Source of the DNA: Methylotetracoccus sp.
GTDB lineage: Bacteria; Pseudomonadota; Gammaproteobacteria; Methylococcales; Methylococcaceae
Direction: 5' to 3'
Assembly (NCBI GenBank): GCA_025458755.1
Contig: JALORT010000088.1
Span: 1 to 9,006 of the forward strand
DNA: 9,006 nt
Notes under the pieces: generated by a model
What the model was told of the DNA's origin: nothing
The model's database searches: none
The model's input: the letters and a program-made list of their open reading frames with translations, nothing else
Part shown: positions 6,903 to 9,006 of the stretch, piece by piece
Layout: every line of letters begins with the position of its first letter
How positions within the stretch are numbered: the stretch's first letter is position 1
Position numbers and translations under genes: made by a program

Positions 6903-7652
6903 ATGACACCCACCCAATGGAATTCCGGCGCCGCGGTTTCAGCGCTGCTGCTGCTCGGCCTTTGGCATATGGGCGCACTTTCACTGCAGTCGCCGATGCT
7001 CCCTCCGCCGCTGGACGTCGCCGAGGTCCTGGTGAGGGATATACGCACCGGGCAACTCCCCTACCACCTCGGGGTCACCCTCGCCCGGTTGACGGTCAGC
7101 TTTGCGCTGGCTATGAGCGTGGGCACCGCGATCGGAATCGCGCTAGGCGGACACCCCGGGCTCAACCGCTTGTTTGATCCTTGGCTGGTCCTGCTTCTGA
7201 ATGTACCGGCCCTGGTGACGATGATCCTTTGCTACGTCTGGCTGGGTCTCGGGGAAACCGCTGCCATCACCGCGGTCGTCATCAACAAGATTCCGAATGT
7301 CGTTGTCACCCTGCGCGAAGGGACACGCTCGCTCGATCGCGATCTGATGGAATTGGCACAAGCGTACCGCTTCGGTTGGATCAAGACCTTCCGTCATGTG
7401 ATCTGGCCGCAACTGTACCCTTTTATAATGGCCGCTTCGCGGACGGGTCTGGCGCTGATCTGGAAAATAATCCTCGTGGTTGAACTTCTGGGACGGAGCA
7501 ACGGCATGGGTTATCAGCTGCATCTGTTCTTTCAGATGTTCGACGTCGCGTCGATCCTGGCGTACACGTTCGCCTTTGTGCTGGTCGTGCAGACCATCGA
7601 ACTTCTCCTCCTCCGACCCCTGGACCGCCGGGCGAAGCGGTGGCGACGATGA
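6903..7652 (+). CDS. ABC importer permease, nitrate/sulfonate/taurine (SsuC/TauC) family
   Basis: This 249-residue inner-membrane protein forms the channel of a NitT/TauT-type ABC importer. Hydrophobic segments lie at about 8-27, 60-82, 92-114, 117-135, 170-195 and 217-238, the six-helix plan of the family. The cytoplasmic coupling loop with the EAA-type motif is at about 149-172 (MELAQAYRFGWIKTFRH then IWPQL), which docks on the ATPase. The segment NKIPNVVVTLREG (128-140) is typical of the clade. ATG 6903 is the only credible start because the frame is closed by TGA at 6888-6890, but no good ribosome binding site precedes it. The stop overlaps the ATPase start (ATGA), so the two genes are coupled. 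The substrate is unknown: this family takes up nitrate, sulfonates, taurine, bicarbonate or pyrimidine precursors, and no binding-protein gene is present nearby to narrow it. Confidence 0.88.
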   Translation: MTPTQWNSGAAVSALLLLGLWHMGALSLQSPMLPPPLDVAEVLVRDIRTGQLPYHLGVTLARLTVSFALAMSVGTAIGIALGGHPGLNRLFDPWLVLLLNVPALVTMILCYVWLGLGETAAITAVVINKIPNVVVTLREGTRSLDRDLMELAQAYRFGWIKTFRHVIWPQLYPFIMAASRTGLALIWKIILVVELLGRSNGMGYQLHLFFQMFDVASILAYTFAFVLVVQTIELLLLRPLDRRAKRWRR

Positions 7653-8392
7653 CCGCGGTCCACATCGCGATCTCCCGCAAGGCGTTTCCTTCGCCCGGCG
7701 GCACGCGCGCGAACCCAATCATCACCGACCTGGCCATCACCATCGACCGCGGAGAGTTCGTGTGCTTGGTCGGACCTTCCGGCTGCGGTAAGAGCACGCT
7801 GCTGCACCTTGTGGCCGGTCTCGACCGCGATTTCGAGGGCCGCATTGATTTTGGGACCGGCGACATCACGCCGCAGATCGGTTACGTTTTTCAGAACCCG
7901 CGACTGCTACCGTGGCGGACAGTGCGACAAAACATCGAATTGGCGATGCCGCACGAGAGAAAAGACGAGCAACTGGTCGAGCATCTCCTCGAAGTGATGG
8001 GATTGACTGCGGTGCAGCAGCAATATCCGGAGCGTCTTTCGTTGGGCATGAGCCGCCGAGTCGCGCTGGTCCGAGCCTTCGCGATTCAGCCGGACCTGCT
8101 ACTGATGGACGAACCGTTCGTCTCTCTCGATGCGCCGACGGCACGCCGCGTCAGACAGCTCTTGATCAGGGTCTGGGAAGAACGGCCACATACCGTGCTG
8201 TTCGTCACCCACGACTTGCGGGAGGCCATAGCGCTCGCCGACCGGCTGGTCTTCTTGGGGCCGTCGCCGACTCGCGTGTTGGCGGCCATTCGCGTCGACA
8301 TCCCGCGTGAACAGCGGGAAGACGAAGCGCTGATCGAAGGATTCCGCGCCGAACTGATGGGTGGTTTTTCTGCGCTCAACGGCCTGATCTGA
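7649..8392 (+). CDS. ABC importer ATPase, nitrate/sulfonate/taurine (SsuB/TauB) family
   Basis: This 247-residue ATPase powers the importer whose permease precedes it. Motifs in order are Walker A GPSGCGKST (42-50), Q-loop VFQNPRLLPW (80-89), signature LSLGMSRRVALVRAF (130-144), Walker B LLLMDEP (150-156), D-loop SLD (159-161) and switch histidine in VTHD (186-189). The signature has Leu where most family members have the first Gly of LSGGM, leaving LSLGM; the essential second Gly and the rest are intact, so it is probably active. I chose ATG 7649 because it overlaps the permease stop as ATGA. GTG 7640, three codons upstream in frame, is an alternative. The ATPase and permease form a complete membrane core, but the periplasmic binding protein must be encoded elsewhere or just outside the window. 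Confidence 0.88.
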   Translation: MTAVHIAISRKAFPSPGGTRANPIITDLAITIDRGEFVCLVGPSGCGKSTLLHLVAGLDRDFEGRIDFGTGDITPQIGYVFQNPRLLPWRTVRQNIELAMPHERKDEQLVEHLLEVMGLTAVQQQYPERLSLGMSRRVALVRAFAIQPDLLLMDEPFVSLDAPTARRVRQLLIRVWEERPHTVLFVTHDLREAIALADRLVFLGPSPTRVLAAIRVDIPREQREDEALIEGFRAELMGGFSALNGLI

Positions 8393-8404
8393 AACTCTCG
8401 GTCA

Positions 8405-8424
8405 TGGCCGACCGGATCCGGCCA
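8405..8424. repeat. Inverted repeat after the ABC operon
   Basis: TGGCCG (8405-8410) pairs with CGGCCA (8419-8424) across an eight-base loop, 12 bases after the ATPase stop. A second register inside it is the palindrome CCGGATCCGG (8412-8421). There is no T-run on either side, so it is not a canonical intrinsic terminator, although its position right after the operon end fits a role in transcript ending or stability. Confidence 0.4.
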
Positions 8425-8441
8425 CGCCCACGCCCGGAAAG

Positions 8442-8453
8442 AAACCGCGGTTT
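8442..8453. repeat. Perfect 12-base palindrome
   Basis: AAACCGCGGTTT is a perfect palindrome in the gap between the convergent ABC operon and the YyaL-like gene. Its core ACCGCGGT also occurs within the palindrome at 1281-1290 in the other convergent gap of this window. It could be a protein-binding site or chance. Confidence 0.3.
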
Positions 8454-8467
8454 ATACCGTGTCACCC

Positions 8468-8490
8468 TGGCCTCAGTCCGCACGAGGCCA
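8468..8490. repeat. Hairpin between convergent genes, possible weak bidirectional terminator
   Basis: TGGCCTC (8468-8474) and GAGGCCA (8484-8490) form a perfect seven-base-pair stem with a nine-base loop. It lies between the end of the ABC ATPase (8392) and the end of the YyaL-like gene (8535), where transcripts from both strands must stop. No T-run follows on either strand, which weakens the terminator reading. The rest of this 142-base gap shows no coding signal. Confidence 0.35.
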
Positions 8491-8534
8491 CATCAGAAAC
8501 CAAACGTCGCCGCTTTCTCATGGCTTCACCGAGT

Positions 8535-9006
8535 TCACTGGGCGTTCAGTGCGGCGTGAAGCGCATCCAGGGTTTCGATCGGGGATTGGCGCCCGAGACA
8601 GAGATAAGCCACCGGCTCCCCGTTCGGTTTTGGCTGGCGCTGATCGAGCTGTCCGGGCAGAGACCGTGCGCCGGAAGGAATAGCGAACGTCAGACCGTTC
8701 GTCACCCACCGAACACCATCCCGCCATTCTGCCAAGTCCCCGGCCTCACCCCGCAGAAGCAACAGATACGGCGGGTCGAGGTACTGCTGAATCGCGTCCA
8801 ACAGCGCACCATGCGCCTCCGGATAACGCTGCACGGCCGGCACGGCGGCGTTCAAGGCTCGCTCCGCCGCGTTCACATAACGCAAATCGCCGATCAATGC
8901 CCCGAGGCGCCACAGCGCCGCAGCGGCCACACCATTACCCGACGGTAACGAGTCATCCATCAACGGCTTAGGACGATGAATCAGTGCTTCATGATCCGAC
9001 GACGTG
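8535..9006 (-). CDS. C-terminal part of a YyaL-family (DUF255, thioredoxin-domain) protein, cut by the window edge
   Basis: Only the last 156 residues are in the window; the frame stays open to base 9006 with no stop, so the start lies beyond the right edge. The visible part resembles the C-terminus of the YyaL/spermatogenesis-associated protein 20 family, large (about 650-750 residue) proteins with an N-terminal thioredoxin-like domain and a C-terminal six-hairpin, glycosidase-like fold. Supporting sequence is DHEALIHRPKP then DDSLPSGNGVAA near the edge, followed by RLGALIGDLRY...AERAL, the YPEAHGALLDAI segment and a short tail. The N-terminal thioredoxin motif cannot be inspected. The final Cys-containing tail motif usual in the family appears shortened here (LCLGRQSPIE). 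The biochemical role of this family in bacteria is not settled. It is convergent with the ABC operon and shows no obvious functional tie to it. Confidence 0.8.
   Translation of the reverse strand, partial: TSSDHEALIHRPKPLMDDSLPSGNGVAAAALWRLGALIGDLRYVNAAERALNAAVPAVQRYPEAHGALLDAIQQYLDPPYLLLLRGEAGDLAEWRDGVRWVTNGLTFAIPSGARSLPGQLDQRQPKPNGEPVAYLCLGRQSPIETLDALHAALNAQ

Noticed and set aside
6757..6906. Short Arg-rich frame upstream of the permease as a real gene
   Set aside because: It has no ribosome binding site, no motif, and a composition typical of chance reading in GC-rich DNA. Only the ATGA overlap favours it, so it is kept as a finding and not annotated.
1..9006. CRISPR array, transposon, phage or toxin-antitoxin system
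   Set aside because: No regularly spaced direct repeats, transposase, integrase, terminal inverted repeats or small paired genes were seen. The content is chromosomal housekeeping, signalling and transport.

Overview
This 9,006-base window is high-GC (visibly above 60% GC), densely coding, and looks like ordinary chromosome of a gammaproteobacterium. The strongest hint is a complete sensor kinase / outer-membrane lipoprotein / sigma-54 activator block in the order of the enteric qseE-qseG-qseF (glrK-qseG-glrR) locus. A type-2 (archaeal-like) thymidine phosphorylase and a YyaL-type thioredoxin-domain protein suggest an environmental species, possibly a methanotroph relative. The genus is inference only. 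I see no rRNA, tRNA, CRISPR, insertion sequence or phage signal.

Layout. Bases 1-142 are a gene-poor left edge. Bases 143-1239 (+) encode a GT2 glycosyltransferase fused to a GtrA-type membrane domain. The reading frame is broken near base 1050 by an apparent internal deletion of length 3n+1, so the last part of the GtrA domain is out of frame. Converging on it, 4834-1302 (-) carries the kinase, lipoprotein and response regulator. The kinase and lipoprotein genes overlap by 8 bases, and the regulator starts 7 bases after the lipoprotein stop. Upstream on the same strand is the thymidine phosphorylase (6662-5112), separated from the kinase by about 280 bases that contain one doubtful 68-codon reading frame. 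Divergent from it, 6903-8392 (+) carries an ABC importer permease and its ATPase, joined by an ATGA overlap, with no substrate-binding protein in view. A 142-base gap with several inverted repeats separates these from the C-terminal part of a YyaL/DUF255-family protein (8535-9006, -), which runs off the right edge.

How the genes work together. The three-gene block forms one signalling pathway: a membrane kinase senses an envelope signal, a lipoprotein probably tunes it, and a sigma-54-dependent activator changes transcription. The ABC pair is a transport module missing its binding protein locally. The phosphorylase belongs to nucleoside salvage. The glycosyltransferase would transfer a sugar to a polyprenyl phosphate carrier but is probably damaged in this copy. 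I found no convincing new system. The items most worth a second look are the glycosyltransferase deletion junction, the six-heptad repeat and the unusual local setting of the signalling block, and the orphan ABC pair.
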